A program made the translations under genes and the position numbers. This document shows positions 16,962-26,031 of a DNA stretch of 64,000 nucleotides, in pieces (within the stretch, counting starts at the first letter, position 1; the number at the start of each line of letters is the position of its first letter). Source of the stretch: Shimia_B sp038525525 (GTDB taxonomy: Bacteria > Pseudomonadota > Alphaproteobacteria > Rhodobacterales > Rhodobacteraceae). The notes beneath the pieces were generated by a model that ran no database searches, had not been told where the DNA came from, and worked only from the letters and a program-made list of their open reading frames with translations. The DNA lies in assembly GCA_038525525.1 (NCBI GenBank), contig JBCBHO010000002.1:310001-374000 (forward strand). The letters are read 5' to 3'.

Positions 16962-19253
16962 TTAGTCCGGTCGATCCATCCGCGCGGTGATCAGGATGCG
17001 GCCTTCGGCGGCCTCGGGCCAGGTGATCCGGGCCTGGCTGCCATTGGGCCCCTGCTGGAGCGAGACGAAGGGGAAGTCCGTCACGCGGATACCCGCAGCA
17101 TTGTTGATCGAGCCCACCGGCACGATCCCCTCCACGTGGCGCACCCGTCCGCCAAAGGGCAGGTTGGGCGCGCATTCCACGTTCCAGAACACTTCGGGCG
17201 TGTTCTGATCGAAGGTCTTCTTGAGCGGGTTCATCGTGATCGTGTTGATCCCGTCGAAGCTGTTGGCCTCGAAGGTGATGTTGCGCATGATCCCGTAATC
17301 GAGATCGGCAAAGGAGGTATCGACGCCGTCGATCCTGTCGATGGCCCCGTTGAGCGCCTTGAAGACATTGCCGATGACCGACAGCCCCTTGATGTAGAAG
17401 CCCTCGCCGAAGGGCTTCATGACGATGAAGTTGAACCACGGCGCCACGTCGTTGGCGGTGAAGATGTTGCCAGTGATGGTGAGGCCGCCGAAGGGGAGCT
17501 GGTTGGCGAAATCAGGGTCCGCCTCGTACTCGTTCGTCCATTCCACGAAACTGTTGTCGAGGTAGTTGCCGGTGATGAACGCCTTCACGTTGGTATGGGC
17601 GAAGATCACGCCCGCGCTGCGCACGCCGTCGGTGACCGCGTCATCCTGGAACCAGTGGTTGCCGGTGAAGGCCGAGCCCCCGCCCCCGATGATGGCGAAG
17701 TGCTTGAAGCGCACCACGCGGTTATCGCGGACCTTGACGTCGTTGGCATTGGCATTGAAGCCCACGGTCGTCCGCGCGCTCGTCGGCAGCGGCGCATCCT
17801 CGGAAAACCAGTTGCAGCGGTCGATCATCATGCCCTGGCAGCCGCGCCCGGGGCTCGTGATCCCGCGCTGCTTGGGCCGCGTGATGAAGCAGTCCTTCAC
17901 GTGGAAGATCGAGCCGTCGCGGGCCAGCATGATCGCGCTCGCAAAGCCGCCGCACTGGAAATCGATGGAATCGAGCGTGAACTGGGAAAGCCGGTCAAAG
18001 CCGCTGAAATCGAAGGCGTACTTGAACCGCGTAAAGGTGAAGTTCTGCGTACCCGCGCCGCCATAGAGCGCCTGGGTGAGCGTGAGCGTCTGCGCGGCGA
18101 CGTTGCGCGCGGTCACGTAGATCTCGCGGCCCACGCCCACCCCCTCGACGAGGGAGCCCACGGCGATGTTGGCCACGTTGGCCACGTTGGTGAGCGTCAT
18201 CGGGTTCGCGGTGCTGTAGCTTGCCTGCGCCACCACGACGTCGGGCTCCCAGGCGGGAGAGGGATCGAGCTGGATCTGCCCGTTGCGCACCAGCCGCCGG
18301 GACTCGAAGCTCGTGCGGTTGGCCACGGCGGCCTGCATGTCGAGCGGCTCGGTGAGCCGGATGCGGCGCCCGTTCATGTCGAGGCTCTCGTGGTCGGAGA
18401 AATCCATGAGCACCTGGAAGGCCTTCTTGAACGCAAGAACCTCGTCGCCAAAAGCGTCCTGGTAATTGGCGAGGTCGTAATTCTTCAGGAGGAGGAACTT
18501 GGCCTCATCGGGCATCGTCACCGTCCCCTCGAAGCGCACGCGGTTTTCGAAGGTCATGTCCCCGCCGAGGCGATAGATGCCCGCGGGCACGAAGACCTCG
18601 CGGCCCTGCGCCGCGGCATCGGCAGCCTCGAAGGCGGCGACGTTGTCGGTCGTGGCGTCACCCACGGCGCCGAAATCGACGACATTCACGGCGCCGAGGT
18701 TCTCCGCCGCGAAGACGCCCGTGACATCCTCCACCTCGATGTCGTCCACGCGCAGGACGCCGCCATTGGCGCCGGTGAAATCGAGGCCAACATGGGCGTA
18801 GAGCGCCTCGCGCCCCCAGGGCATGTCGACGCCGCCCCTTGCGCCGGTGCCCACGATGGCACTCACCTCCACGACTTCCCCATAGGCGCCGAGCGTGGTG
18901 GCGGGCCCGGTCTCTACGACGCCCGCGAGGTTCGCGCCCCCCGCCGCGCCAGCGAAGGCGGCGATCCGCACCGAGGGGAAGGAGCCCGAGATGCATTTCA
19001 CCCGCGCGCGGATCTTCAGGTAGCAGCCCGGAAGGATCGGCGTTTCGCCGGTGTAGCGGATCTTGGTGGTGCCAGCGTTCTTCAGGATCTCCAGCGCGCC
19101 GCCGAAATCCTGGTCGGCCGGCACGAAGGCCGCGTTCGCGGCGTTGTCATAGGTGTCGGAGCCCGGTGTGCCGTCCCCGCTCGACCACACGTCGAGCCCG
19201 TCTGCAAATGCCGGCGGCTGGAAGATGATACCCTCGGTGATCGCCTTGTTCAT
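16962..19253 (-). CDS. right-handed parallel beta-helix protein, GH28-related/pectate-lyase-3 type
   Basis: This 763-residue protein starts MNKAITEGIIFQPPAFADGL and has no signal peptide. After a carbohydrate-binding-like N-terminal half (to about residue 190), VNVVDFGAVGDATTDNVAAFEAAD marks the pectate_lyase_3 / GH28-related start typical of phage tail spikes and some polysaccharide lyases. Beta-helix turns rich in Asn and Gly follow (ITGNYLDNSF, LTITGNIFTANDV, LSVIGNVFKALNGA). The same architecture is conserved in many roseobacters. Lack of export signal fits a phage- or gene-transfer-agent-derived fibre, or export by another route. No virion genes are nearby. The catalytic residues are not clear. 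Confidence 0.75.
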   Translation of the reverse strand: MNKAITEGIIFQPPAFADGLDVWSSGDGTPGSDTYDNAANAAFVPADQDFGGALEILKNAGTTKIRYTGETPILPGCYLKIRARVKCISGSFPSVRIAAFAGAAGGANLAGVVETGPATTLGAYGEVVEVSAIVGTGARGGVDMPWGREALYAHVGLDFTGANGGVLRVDDIEVEDVTGVFAAENLGAVNVVDFGAVGDATTDNVAAFEAADAAAQGREVFVPAGIYRLGGDMTFENRVRFEGTVTMPDEAKFLLLKNYDLANYQDAFGDEVLAFKKAFQVLMDFSDHESLDMNGRRIRLTEPLDMQAAVANRTSFESRRLVRNGQIQLDPSPAWEPDVVVAQASYSTANPMTLTNVANVANIAVGSLVEGVGVGREIYVTARNVAAQTLTLTQALYGGAGTQNFTFTRFKYAFDFSGFDRLSQFTLDSIDFQCGGFASAIMLARDGSIFHVKDCFITRPKQRGITSPGRGCQGMMIDRCNWFSEDAPLPTSARTTVGFNANANDVKVRDNRVVRFKHFAIIGGGGSAFTGNHWFQDDAVTDGVRSAGVIFAHTNVKAFITGNYLDNSFVEWTNEYEADPDFANQLPFGGLTITGNIFTANDVAPWFNFIVMKPFGEGFYIKGLSVIGNVFKALNGAIDRIDGVDTSFADLDYGIMRNITFEANSFDGINTITMNPLKKTFDQNTPEVFWNVECAPNLPFGGRVRHVEGIVPVGSINNAAGIRVTDFPFVSLQQGPNGSQARITWPEAAEGRILITARMDRPD

Positions 19254-19495
19254 GGATGCCCCTTTCGCGCCGGGGCCGCGCGGTGCGGCTCGGGCTCTCG
19301 ATTTTCGCGTGTCAGAATGTACCGGGCGCCAGCGCGGTGCCGCAGCGGGCAAAGGGGTAGGTCGACGGGGTTAACGCGCGCTTGGGGCACCGTGACGGTG
19401 GGGTCTTGCCCAATGCCCGCTCGCCGCGTGACCCGCGCTCGCGCGGAGGGTAGACTTGGCCTCGAACTCTCCCAAAGCCAGGAAAGGCCCACGTC

Positions 19496-20272
19496 ATGCC
19501 CAACACAGCCCTCATCACCGGAGCCTCCGTGGGGATCGGCGCGGAATTCGCGCGCCTGCACGCACGCAAAGGTGGCGACCTCGTCATCGTGGCCCGCCGC
19601 ACCGAGGCGCTCGAGGCGCTGAAATCAGAGCTCGAGGAGGCCCACGGCGTGAGCGTGCACGTGCTCACGGCCGATCTCGCCACGCAAAAGGGCACCGAGA
19701 AGCTCATGGCCGATGTCGACAAGCTCGGCGTGGAGATCGACATCCTCATCAACAATGCGGGCCTCGGCGGCTCTGGCCTCCACGTGGAGCGCGAGGCCAG
19801 CGCCGAGCGCGCCATGATCGAGCTCAACGTGCAGAGCCTCGTGGCGCTGACCCACCATTTCGGGGGCCAGATGGCCGCGCGCGGGCGCGGGAAGATCCTC
19901 AACGTGGGCTCCACGGCAGGCTTCATGCCCGGCCCCCGCCAGGCGGTCTACTTCGCCACCAAGGCCTTCGTGAACAGCTTCTCCCAGGCCGTGGACCAAG
20001 AGCTCCGCCCCAAGGGCGTGACCTGCACCGTACTCGCGCCGGGCTACGTGGAAACAGAATTCGCGAAGGTCGCCGATCTCGAGGGCACGAACCTCGTCAA
20101 GCAGAAGGGCGACACGCCCCAGAACGTGGCCCGCATCGGCTACAACGCCATGCGCGCGGGCGAGCTCGTCTCCATCAACGAGAAGATGCTGGGTTTCATG
20201 CTGGGCTGGATCGTGCCCCTTCTGCCCCGCCGCGCGGTGCTCAGGATGGTCGATCGCATGCAAGCGAAGTGA
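19496..20272 (+). CDS. short-chain dehydrogenase/reductase (SDR)
   Basis: This 258-residue classical SDR has the cofactor motif TGASVGIGAEFARLH, NNAGLGG, a catalytic Ser in NVGSTAGFMPGP, and YFATKAF (Tyr-x3-Lys). The arginine after the second strand (VARRTEALE) suggests NADP(H). The C-terminal hydrophobic stretch MLGFMLGWIVPLLPRRAVLRMV resembles membrane-associated SDRs of the DltE/YqjQ type. The substrate is unknown. Its stop overlaps the start of the AlkD-like gene (GTGA), so the two are translationally coupled. AGGAAAGG is upstream of the ATG. Confidence 0.9.
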   Translation: MPNTALITGASVGIGAEFARLHARKGGDLVIVARRTEALEALKSELEEAHGVSVHVLTADLATQKGTEKLMADVDKLGVEIDILINNAGLGGSGLHVEREASAERAMIELNVQSLVALTHHFGGQMAARGRGKILNVGSTAGFMPGPRQAVYFATKAFVNSFSQAVDQELRPKGVTCTVLAPGYVETEFAKVADLEGTNLVKQKGDTPQNVARIGYNAMRAGELVSINEKMLGFMLGWIVPLLPRRAVLRMVDRMQAK

Positions 20273-20943
20273 CGACGCCCGAGGATGTCATGCGCTGGCT
20301 GCGCGCGGAGGCCTCCGAGGACCACCGCGGCAGCCTCGCGCGCTACAATATCCCCACCGAGCATGCCCTTGGCATTCCCATGGGTGCGCTCAAGAGGCAG
20401 GCCAAGATCTGGGGCCGCGATCACCGCCTCGCCCGTGCGCTCTGGCCGGAAAGGACCTACGAGGCGCGCATCATCGCGGCCCACGTCGCAGATCCCGCGA
20501 TGACCGATGCCGCGCTCATGGATGCGTGGACGGCGGATTTCGACAATTGGGCGATCTGCGACACCTGCTGCTTCACGCTCTTCGCCAAGGCCCCGCCGCG
20601 GTGGGAGCGGGTCCCGGCCTACGCCGCGCAGGAGGAGGAATTCGTCAAGCGCACCGCCTTCGCGCTCATCTGGTCCATGACCAAGCACGACAAGAGCGCG
20701 CCCGACGCAGCCTTCACCGGCACCTTCCCGCTCATCGAGGCCGCCGCGGCAGACTCTCGCCCGCTCGTGTCCAAAGCCGCGGACATGGCCCTCCGTGCCA
20801 TCGGCAAGAAGAACGCCGCGTTGCACAAATCCGCCGTCGCCCTCTCCGAAAAGCTCTCGAAATCAACGGACAAGCAGGTGCAAAAGGTCGGCCGCAAGTG
20901 CCTCAGGGAACTCACGAGCGAGAAGGTGCGCGCCCGCCTCTAG
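20269..20943 (+). CDS. DNA alkylation repair protein (AlkD-like)
   Basis: This 224-residue all-helical HEAT-repeat-like protein matches the AlkD family of 3-methyladenine/7-methylguanine glycosylases. Characteristic parts are NIPTEHALGIPMGALKRQAKIWG, RTYEARIIAAHVADP and FDNWAICDTCCFTLF. The last contains the Trp-Asp region that stacks against the lesion. A C-terminal QVQKVGRKCLREL helix ends the domain. The start is GTG overlapping the SDR stop; no other good start exists. Coupling a glycosylase to an SDR is unusual, and any functional link is not evident. Confidence 0.88.
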   Translation: MTTPEDVMRWLRAEASEDHRGSLARYNIPTEHALGIPMGALKRQAKIWGRDHRLARALWPERTYEARIIAAHVADPAMTDAALMDAWTADFDNWAICDTCCFTLFAKAPPRWERVPAYAAQEEEFVKRTAFALIWSMTKHDKSAPDAAFTGTFPLIEAAAADSRPLVSKAADMALRAIGKKNAALHKSAVALSEKLSKSTDKQVQKVGRKCLRELTSEKVRARL

Positions 20944-20963
20944 GGTGAGTTTCCGTCCGCGAC

Positions 20964-21365
20964 CTATGCCCCGATGCCGGGCTCCGGCAGGAACTGAACG
21001 GCCCCGATCTGCCAGCCCGCCGCCGTCTCGATCATGAGATAATCGAGGTAGTGGAACTGGCCCTGGTCATCCTCGATCTGCACCATCTGCCAGAGGTTCC
21101 CACCGATCTCGCGCAGCTCAAGGTACCGCACGTCGGTGTTCTTCCAGACCATCGGATAGCCATTGCGCACCATCATTCCGAAGCGCTCGCTATCCCCGAA
21201 CATCCGCTTGATATTGGGCGCGGCGAAGCTGAACGCCTGCGCGAAATCGTCGGCGCGGAAGGCCTCCATCTGGCCGTCGATCGTGGCGCGAATACCGTCA
21301 TTCTGCGCCGTCACCGGGCCGGCGAGCCCCACCACCAGCAAGATTATTCCAAAGATGCGTGCCAT
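20964..21365 (-). CDS. DUF4864 domain-containing exported protein
   Basis: A signal peptide (MARIFGIILLVVGLAGPVTAQ) is followed by a small NTF2-like domain: IRATIDGQMEAFRADDFAQAFSF, IKRMFGDSERFGMMV, FHYLDYLMIETAAGWQIGAVQFL. This matches DUF4864, a family of exported proteins of unknown function in alphaproteobacteria. Length is 133 residues. It lies 57 bases downstream of lysS on the same strand, so it may share its transcript. Confidence 0.87.
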   Translation of the reverse strand: MARIFGIILLVVGLAGPVTAQNDGIRATIDGQMEAFRADDFAQAFSFAAPNIKRMFGDSERFGMMVRNGYPMVWKNTDVRYLELREIGGNLWQMVQIEDDQGQFHYLDYLMIETAAGWQIGAVQFLPEPGIGA

Positions 21366-21422
21366 CGCGAAACTCCTCTCAAGGCCAAAGAGCCTAATCC
21401 GGGAAAGTCACGGGTCAACGCA

Positions 21423-23075
21423 TCAGGAAGTTTCAGCCAGTGCGCCCGCCGCGCCCTTCTCGATGAGGGCCACGGTGTTCTCGAGCCCGTAGAGCTTGGC
21501 AAAGGAGCCGATGCGCGGGCCCTGGCTGGTGCCCAGCAGCACCTCGTAAAGCACCTTGAACCAGTCGCGCAGGTTGCCGTAGCCCTGCACGGTGCCCACG
21601 GCGATGGCCACCGATTGCAGGAACTCGCCATCGGTGAAATCGGCCTCAGGCATCGGCTCGTCCTGGCCCTTGATCTCCTGCTTCTTCGCAATGAGCTCGA
21701 GCGCCCGCGCGCTGTCCTGGTAGGCTGCCGAGAGCTGGTGAAGCGCCTCCGCCTCCTCCGCTGTCGGCGCGCGGCAGACCTGTGTCGGCTTCACGAAATC
21801 ATGGAAATAGCGCACGGCGAAGCCCGCCGCCTGATCGAGGTCGGGGTTCGCCTCGGGCGAGGCATCCGGCGCGTATTGGCGGATGAAGCCCCACATGGTC
21901 TCGGCGTCCTCGGCGTTTGAGACGCTCGCCACATTCAAAAGCATCCCAAACGGCACCACCATCGTGGAGGCCGGCACGTTGTGCCCATGGATGTGAAAGA
22001 CCGGATTGTTCATCCGCGCCGCCGCGTCCTGATCGGCATAGGCGCGCAACTGCTGATGATACTCGTCCACCGCGCGCGGGATCACGTCGAAATAGAGCCG
22101 CTTCGCCGTCTTGGGCTTCTGGTACATGAAGTAGCTGAGCGAGGTGTCGGCGGCGTAGGTCAGCCACTCGTCTATCGAGATGCCGTTCCCGGAGGACTTC
22201 GAGATCTTCTGCCCCTTATCGTCGAGGAAGAGCTCGTAGGTGAAATGCTCCGGCTTCTTGCCGCCAAGAATTTCACAAATTCGGTCATAGATCGGCGTGT
22301 TGGTGCTGTGATCCTTGCCGTACATCTCGAAATCGACGCCGAGGGCGGCCCAGCGCGCGCCGAAATCGGGCTTCCACTGGAATTTCACGTTGCCGCCCGT
22401 CACCGGCACGGTCCATTCGCGGCCCTCTTCGTCGTCGAACGTCACCGTCCCCTCGCGCGCATCCACGTGCTTCATCGGCACGTAGAGCACGCGGCCCGTC
22501 TCCGGGTGCATGGGCAGGAAGATGGAATAGGTCTGCTGCCGCTCCTCGCGGAGGCTTTTGAGCATCACCTTCATGATGTCATCGTAGCGCTCGCAGGCGC
22601 GCAGCAGCACCTCGTCGAATTGGCCTGAGCCGTAAAACTCGGTCGCCGAGTAGAATTCGTATTCGAACCCGAACGTGTCGAGGAAGCGGCGCAGCATGGC
22701 GTTGTTGTGGTGGCCGAAGCTCTCGTGCGTCCCGAACGGGTCCGGCACCTTGGTCAGCGGCAACTGCAGCGCGGGCTTCAATGCCTCGGGATCGGGCACG
22801 TTGCCCGGCACCTTCCGCATCCCGTCGAGATCATCGGAGAAGCAGATGAGCTTCGTCGGAATGTCCGAGATCACCTCGAAGGCGCGGCGGATCATCGTCG
22901 TCCGCGCCACTTCTCCGAAAGTGCCGATATGGGGCAGGCCCGAGGGGCCGTAGCCCGTCTCAAAAAGCACGTAGCCCTTCTCGGGCGGCGCCGCCTCGTA
23001 GCGCTTCAGAATCCGCCGCGCCTCCTCGAAAGGCCACGCCTTCGATGTCATCGCTGCGTCTCTCAAACCGGCCAT
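21423..23075 (-). CDS. lysS: lysyl-tRNA synthetase, class I
   Basis: This 550-residue class I LysRS (archaeal/alphaproteobacterial type) charges tRNA-Lys. The HIGH motif is LPHIGTFGE and the KMSKS loop is KISKSSGNG. The zinc-independent helical anticodon domain fills the C-terminal third. I placed the start at the ATG giving MAGLRDAAMTSKAWPFEEAR, which has GAGAGG upstream. An in-frame ATG eight codons later (MTSKAWPF) is the shorter option. Most bacteria use a class II LysRS; the class I enzyme is normal for Rhodobacterales. Confidence 0.95.
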   Translation of the reverse strand: MAGLRDAAMTSKAWPFEEARRILKRYEAAPPEKGYVLFETGYGPSGLPHIGTFGEVARTTMIRRAFEVISDIPTKLICFSDDLDGMRKVPGNVPDPEALKPALQLPLTKVPDPFGTHESFGHHNNAMLRRFLDTFGFEYEFYSATEFYGSGQFDEVLLRACERYDDIMKVMLKSLREERQQTYSIFLPMHPETGRVLYVPMKHVDAREGTVTFDDEEGREWTVPVTGGNVKFQWKPDFGARWAALGVDFEMYGKDHSTNTPIYDRICEILGGKKPEHFTYELFLDDKGQKISKSSGNGISIDEWLTYAADTSLSYFMYQKPKTAKRLYFDVIPRAVDEYHQQLRAYADQDAAARMNNPVFHIHGHNVPASTMVVPFGMLLNVASVSNAEDAETMWGFIRQYAPDASPEANPDLDQAAGFAVRYFHDFVKPTQVCRAPTAEEAEALHQLSAAYQDSARALELIAKKQEIKGQDEPMPEADFTDGEFLQSVAIAVGTVQGYGNLRDWFKVLYEVLLGTSQGPRIGSFAKLYGLENTVALIEKGAAGALAETS

Positions 23076-23164
23076 CGCCCAAACCTCTCTCAGGCAGCCT
23101 TTTGCTGCGCGCGCGTATGGGCCATAAATCGCCTCGAAGCTCAAGACCCAGAAAAGGCAGGTCC

Positions 23165-23602
23165 ATGTCCGACACCCCCACTCCGCTCACGCCGCAGGAC
23201 TGCCTCGTGGCCACGATGATCGCCACCTCGGCCTCCGACGAGGAGGTGCGCACGTCAGAGCTCGTCACGATCCAAATGATCGTGAACCACCTGCCCATCT
23301 TCGGCAATTACGACACCGACCGCATCAACCAGATCGCGCAGCTCGTCTTCGACTTCCTGCAGGAGGAGGACGGGCTCGACGCCTTCTTCGGCCTCGTGAA
23401 GGACAACCTGCCGGAGCGGTTCTACGACACCGCCTACGCGCTTTCCTGCGATGTGGCCGCCGCCGACGGGATGCTCGGCCAGTCCGAACTCGCCTTCCTG
23501 CAGGAGGTGCGCGACCAGTTCGAGCTCGACAGGCTCGATGCAGCGGCCATCGAGCGGGGCGCCCGGGCGCGCTTTCGCACGCTGAAAACCGCCACCGCCT
23601 GA
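23165..23602 (+). CDS. TerB-family protein
   Basis: This 145-residue acidic protein matches the TerB-like fold (tellurite resistance TerB / DjlA N-terminal class): DCLVATMIATSASDEEVRTSELVTI, LPERFYDTAYALSCDVAAADGMLGQSELAFLQEVRDQF. The two metal-binding-type acidic clusters (SASDEE and AADGM...E) are at the usual places. No other ter genes are present, so a tellurite role should not be assumed. The ATG follows AGGCAGG. It is divergent from lysS. Confidence 0.85.
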   Translation: MSDTPTPLTPQDCLVATMIATSASDEEVRTSELVTIQMIVNHLPIFGNYDTDRINQIAQLVFDFLQEEDGLDAFFGLVKDNLPERFYDTAYALSCDVAAADGMLGQSELAFLQEVRDQFELDRLDAAAIERGARARFRTLKTATA

Positions 23603-23606
23603 GGCG

Positions 23607-25076
23607 TCAGGCCTCGGCCGCGAGCGACGCCCAGCGCGCCACGAGCCCCTGCTGCATGAGCCGCGCGCGCCGCGCGTAGCTGCGCGAGCCCTGCGGCCGG
23701 TCGCGGTCCTGCGGCGGGATCGCCGCGCGGCGCTCCAGATCGGCGGAGACGATGGCGAAGGTGATGGGCTCCCGCCCCGGCGCCAACACGTAACCCGCGA
23801 GCGCGCTCACGAAGTTCAGCGTGCCGGTCTTGGCCTTGATGCCGTAGGCGGGCGCGGGAACGGTCTCGCCCCGGCTGTTCTTGACGTTGATCGATTTCAG
23901 GATCGGTGCGAGCCCGTCGGCCTGCCCCAGCATCCCGGTGAGCGCGCGGCAGCTCACGCGGGAGGCGTCGCCGAGCCCCGAATGATCTACGAGGCCCATG
24001 GGCGTGCCGTAGCGCGCGGCGGCCCAGTCATTCATCCGCGCGGCAGAGGCCGCGAGCCCGCCGGGCGCCGCGCCCAGCGCTTGAGACGCCCGCAGCCCGA
24101 GCACCTCGGCGGTGAGATTCGTGGAGTATTTCAGCATCCCGCCGCAGAGCCCCTTGAGGTTGGGCGAGGTATGGGAGGCGAGCACCGTGCCGCGGAGCGG
24201 CTGCGTCTCGGGCTGTGCCTCCGGCAGCGTGATCCCCATGAACTCGGCGATAGTGCGGAAGACATCGCCTGCATAGACCGCCGGGCGCCGCACCGGCAGC
24301 CAGCGCGCGCCGCCATTGCCGAGCGCTCGCCGCGCCACCGTCCACTCCTCGGCCTCCTCGCCCAGCTCGTGGGTATAGACCGGGTAGGCATCGGCCACCG
24401 CGCGCATCCGCGCCATGCGGACCTCGGGCACGAAGCGGCCCGCGCGGGCATCCATGGTGAGCTCGTAGTCGCTGCCGTCCTTCTTCCACTGGAAATGGAC
24501 GCGGTTGTAATTGAGATTGAGCCCCGAGATCGCGGGGTTGTAGCCCGCCTGCGTCGGCTGGCCGGGATCGACCTGCAGCACCGTAGGCAGCCCCCGGTCA
24601 TCGACGAAAAAGCCCCCGGTGATCGCCGTGACGCCCGCGTCCCGCAAGGTCCCCGCGAGGGTGCCCAGAGCGTCACTGTCAAAGATCGGGTCTCCCGTGC
24701 CTTTCAGGATGAGATCGCCCTGCAGCACGCCCTCCACGATGGGCCCGGTGCCCATGAGGACGGTGGCAAAGCGGTAGGACGGGCCCAGCGCATCGAGCGC
24801 GTAAAGCGCGGTGATCGCCTTGGCCACGGAGGCAGGCGGCATGGCCCTGTCGCCCCACATGTCCTCGAGCGGCGTGCCATCGGCGCGCGCGGCATGAAAG
24901 CTCGTGAGCCCGCCGAGATTGGCGCGGGCCACAATTTCCGCGGCCGCCGGTGGCGGGCGGGTGCCCGGGCGCGCGATGGGGCGTGCGGAAGTGAGCGGGG
25001 CCGTGGCGAGCGCGGGGGCCGCGAGCCCGCCCAAAAGCCCCGCTAGGGCCGCGCGTCGTGTGAAGCGATGTGTCAT
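23607..25076 (-). CDS. dacB: D-alanyl-D-alanine carboxypeptidase/endopeptidase (PBP4, S13)
   Basis: This 489-residue periplasmic enzyme trims or cuts cross-links in peptidoglycan. The three penicillin-binding motifs are Ser83-x2-Lys86 (PASVAKAIT), Ser-x-Asn (KYSTNLTAE) and KTG (IKAKTGTLNFV). The N-terminus, MTHRFTRRAALAGLLGGLAAP, has a twin-arginine-like signal (TRRAALAG), which is uncommon for this family. S13-type Domain II/III segments lie between the first and second motifs. It converges with the TerB gene (4-base gap) and diverges from the EamA gene. Confidence 0.93.
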   Translation of the reverse strand: MTHRFTRRAALAGLLGGLAAPALATAPLTSARPIARPGTRPPPAAAEIVARANLGGLTSFHAARADGTPLEDMWGDRAMPPASVAKAITALYALDALGPSYRFATVLMGTGPIVEGVLQGDLILKGTGDPIFDSDALGTLAGTLRDAGVTAITGGFFVDDRGLPTVLQVDPGQPTQAGYNPAISGLNLNYNRVHFQWKKDGSDYELTMDARAGRFVPEVRMARMRAVADAYPVYTHELGEEAEEWTVARRALGNGGARWLPVRRPAVYAGDVFRTIAEFMGITLPEAQPETQPLRGTVLASHTSPNLKGLCGGMLKYSTNLTAEVLGLRASQALGAAPGGLAASAARMNDWAAARYGTPMGLVDHSGLGDASRVSCRALTGMLGQADGLAPILKSINVKNSRGETVPAPAYGIKAKTGTLNFVSALAGYVLAPGREPITFAIVSADLERRAAIPPQDRDRPQGSRSYARRARLMQQGLVARWASLAAEA

Positions 25077-25164
25077 GGCGCGGAGCCTAGCAAAGCAGAC
25101 CTCTCAAACCAGTAAATTCCCGGCGAACTTCCGCTCCTGTTGCAAAGCTGCTAGCCGCCCTTCC

Positions 25165-26031
25165 ATGGCACGCGCGGTGATCATCATGCTCGTGGGGATG
25201 GCGCTGATCCCCTTGGGCGACACGTTCGGGAAATTGCTGACCGAGGAGGGCGTCGCGCCCCCCTTCGTAGCCTTCACGCGGTTTGCCATCGCGGCGCTGA
25301 TCCTCGTGCCCTTCATCCCCCGGCGCGACTACGCGGTGTTCAGGGACTGGCGCATCTGGTTCCGCGCCACGCTCATCGCTTGCGCGATCAGCTCGATCCT
25401 CAACGCGCTCGCGACCGAACCACTGGCCAACGTCTTCGGCGCTTTCTTCATCGGGCCCATCGTGGCCTACACGCTGTCGGCATGGCTTTTGAAGGAGCCT
25501 GCGAGCCTGCCGCGCACGCTCCTGCTGCTCGTCGGGTTCGTGGGCGTGCTGATGGTCGTGCAGCCCGGCCCCGACATGCGGGCGGGGCTCCTCTTCGCGC
25601 TGCTCGCGGGGACGTTCTACGGAAGCTTCCTGACCGCCTCGAAATGGCTCGTGGACGCGGCCCCGCCACTAACGCTCCTCTTCTCCCAGTTGGCCATCGC
25701 CGCCGTACTCACCGCGCCGCTCGGCCTCGCCAACATGCCTCCGCTGGACGGCTGGACGCTGGCGATGACAACGGGCTCCTCGCTCGGCTCGATGCTGGGC
25801 AATCTCCTCCTCATCGTGGCCTTTAGCCTCGCGCATTCCACGCGCCTCGCGCCTTTCGTCTATTTCCAGATCGTGGCGGCCACGGTGCTCGGCTGGGCCG
25901 TCTTCGGGACGCTGCCCGATGCGCTGGCGCTCGCGGGCATGGCCATCGTCGTGGCCTCAGGCTTCGCCACGCTCCTCCTGCGCCCCGCTGCCGCGGCCCC
26001 AGTCGCCGGCGGCCCGGATGGCGCTCGATGA
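25165..26031 (+). CDS. EamA/DMT-family transporter
   Basis: This 288-residue protein has about ten hydrophobic helices in two EamA repeats (drug/metabolite transporter superfamily). The first repeat starts MARAVIIMLVGMALIPLGDTFGK, and a mid-point motif GPIVAYTLSAWLLKEP closes it. The second runs from GLLFALLAGTFYGSFLTASKWL. Substrate is unknown; such proteins usually export amino acids or metabolites. The last 75 bases overlap the convergent nadD gene. No Shine-Dalgarno sequence is obvious before this ATG. Confidence 0.88.
   Translation: MARAVIIMLVGMALIPLGDTFGKLLTEEGVAPPFVAFTRFAIAALILVPFIPRRDYAVFRDWRIWFRATLIACAISSILNALATEPLANVFGAFFIGPIVAYTLSAWLLKEPASLPRTLLLLVGFVGVLMVVQPGPDMRAGLLFALLAGTFYGSFLTASKWLVDAAPPLTLLFSQLAIAAVLTAPLGLANMPPLDGWTLAMTTGSSLGSMLGNLLLIVAFSLAHSTRLAPFVYFQIVAATVLGWAVFGTLPDALALAGMAIVVASGFATLLLRPAAAAPVAGGPDGAR

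Noticed and set aside
17136..19622. Long plus-strand open frame opposite the beta-helix gene
   Set aside because: It is a mirror of the GC-rich third codon positions of the real minus-strand gene; its composition (Arg/His/Gly/Glu-rich, no domain) is typical of such shadows.
23165..23602. Tellurite-resistance operon
   Set aside because: Only a TerB-fold protein is present; no other ter genes are nearby.
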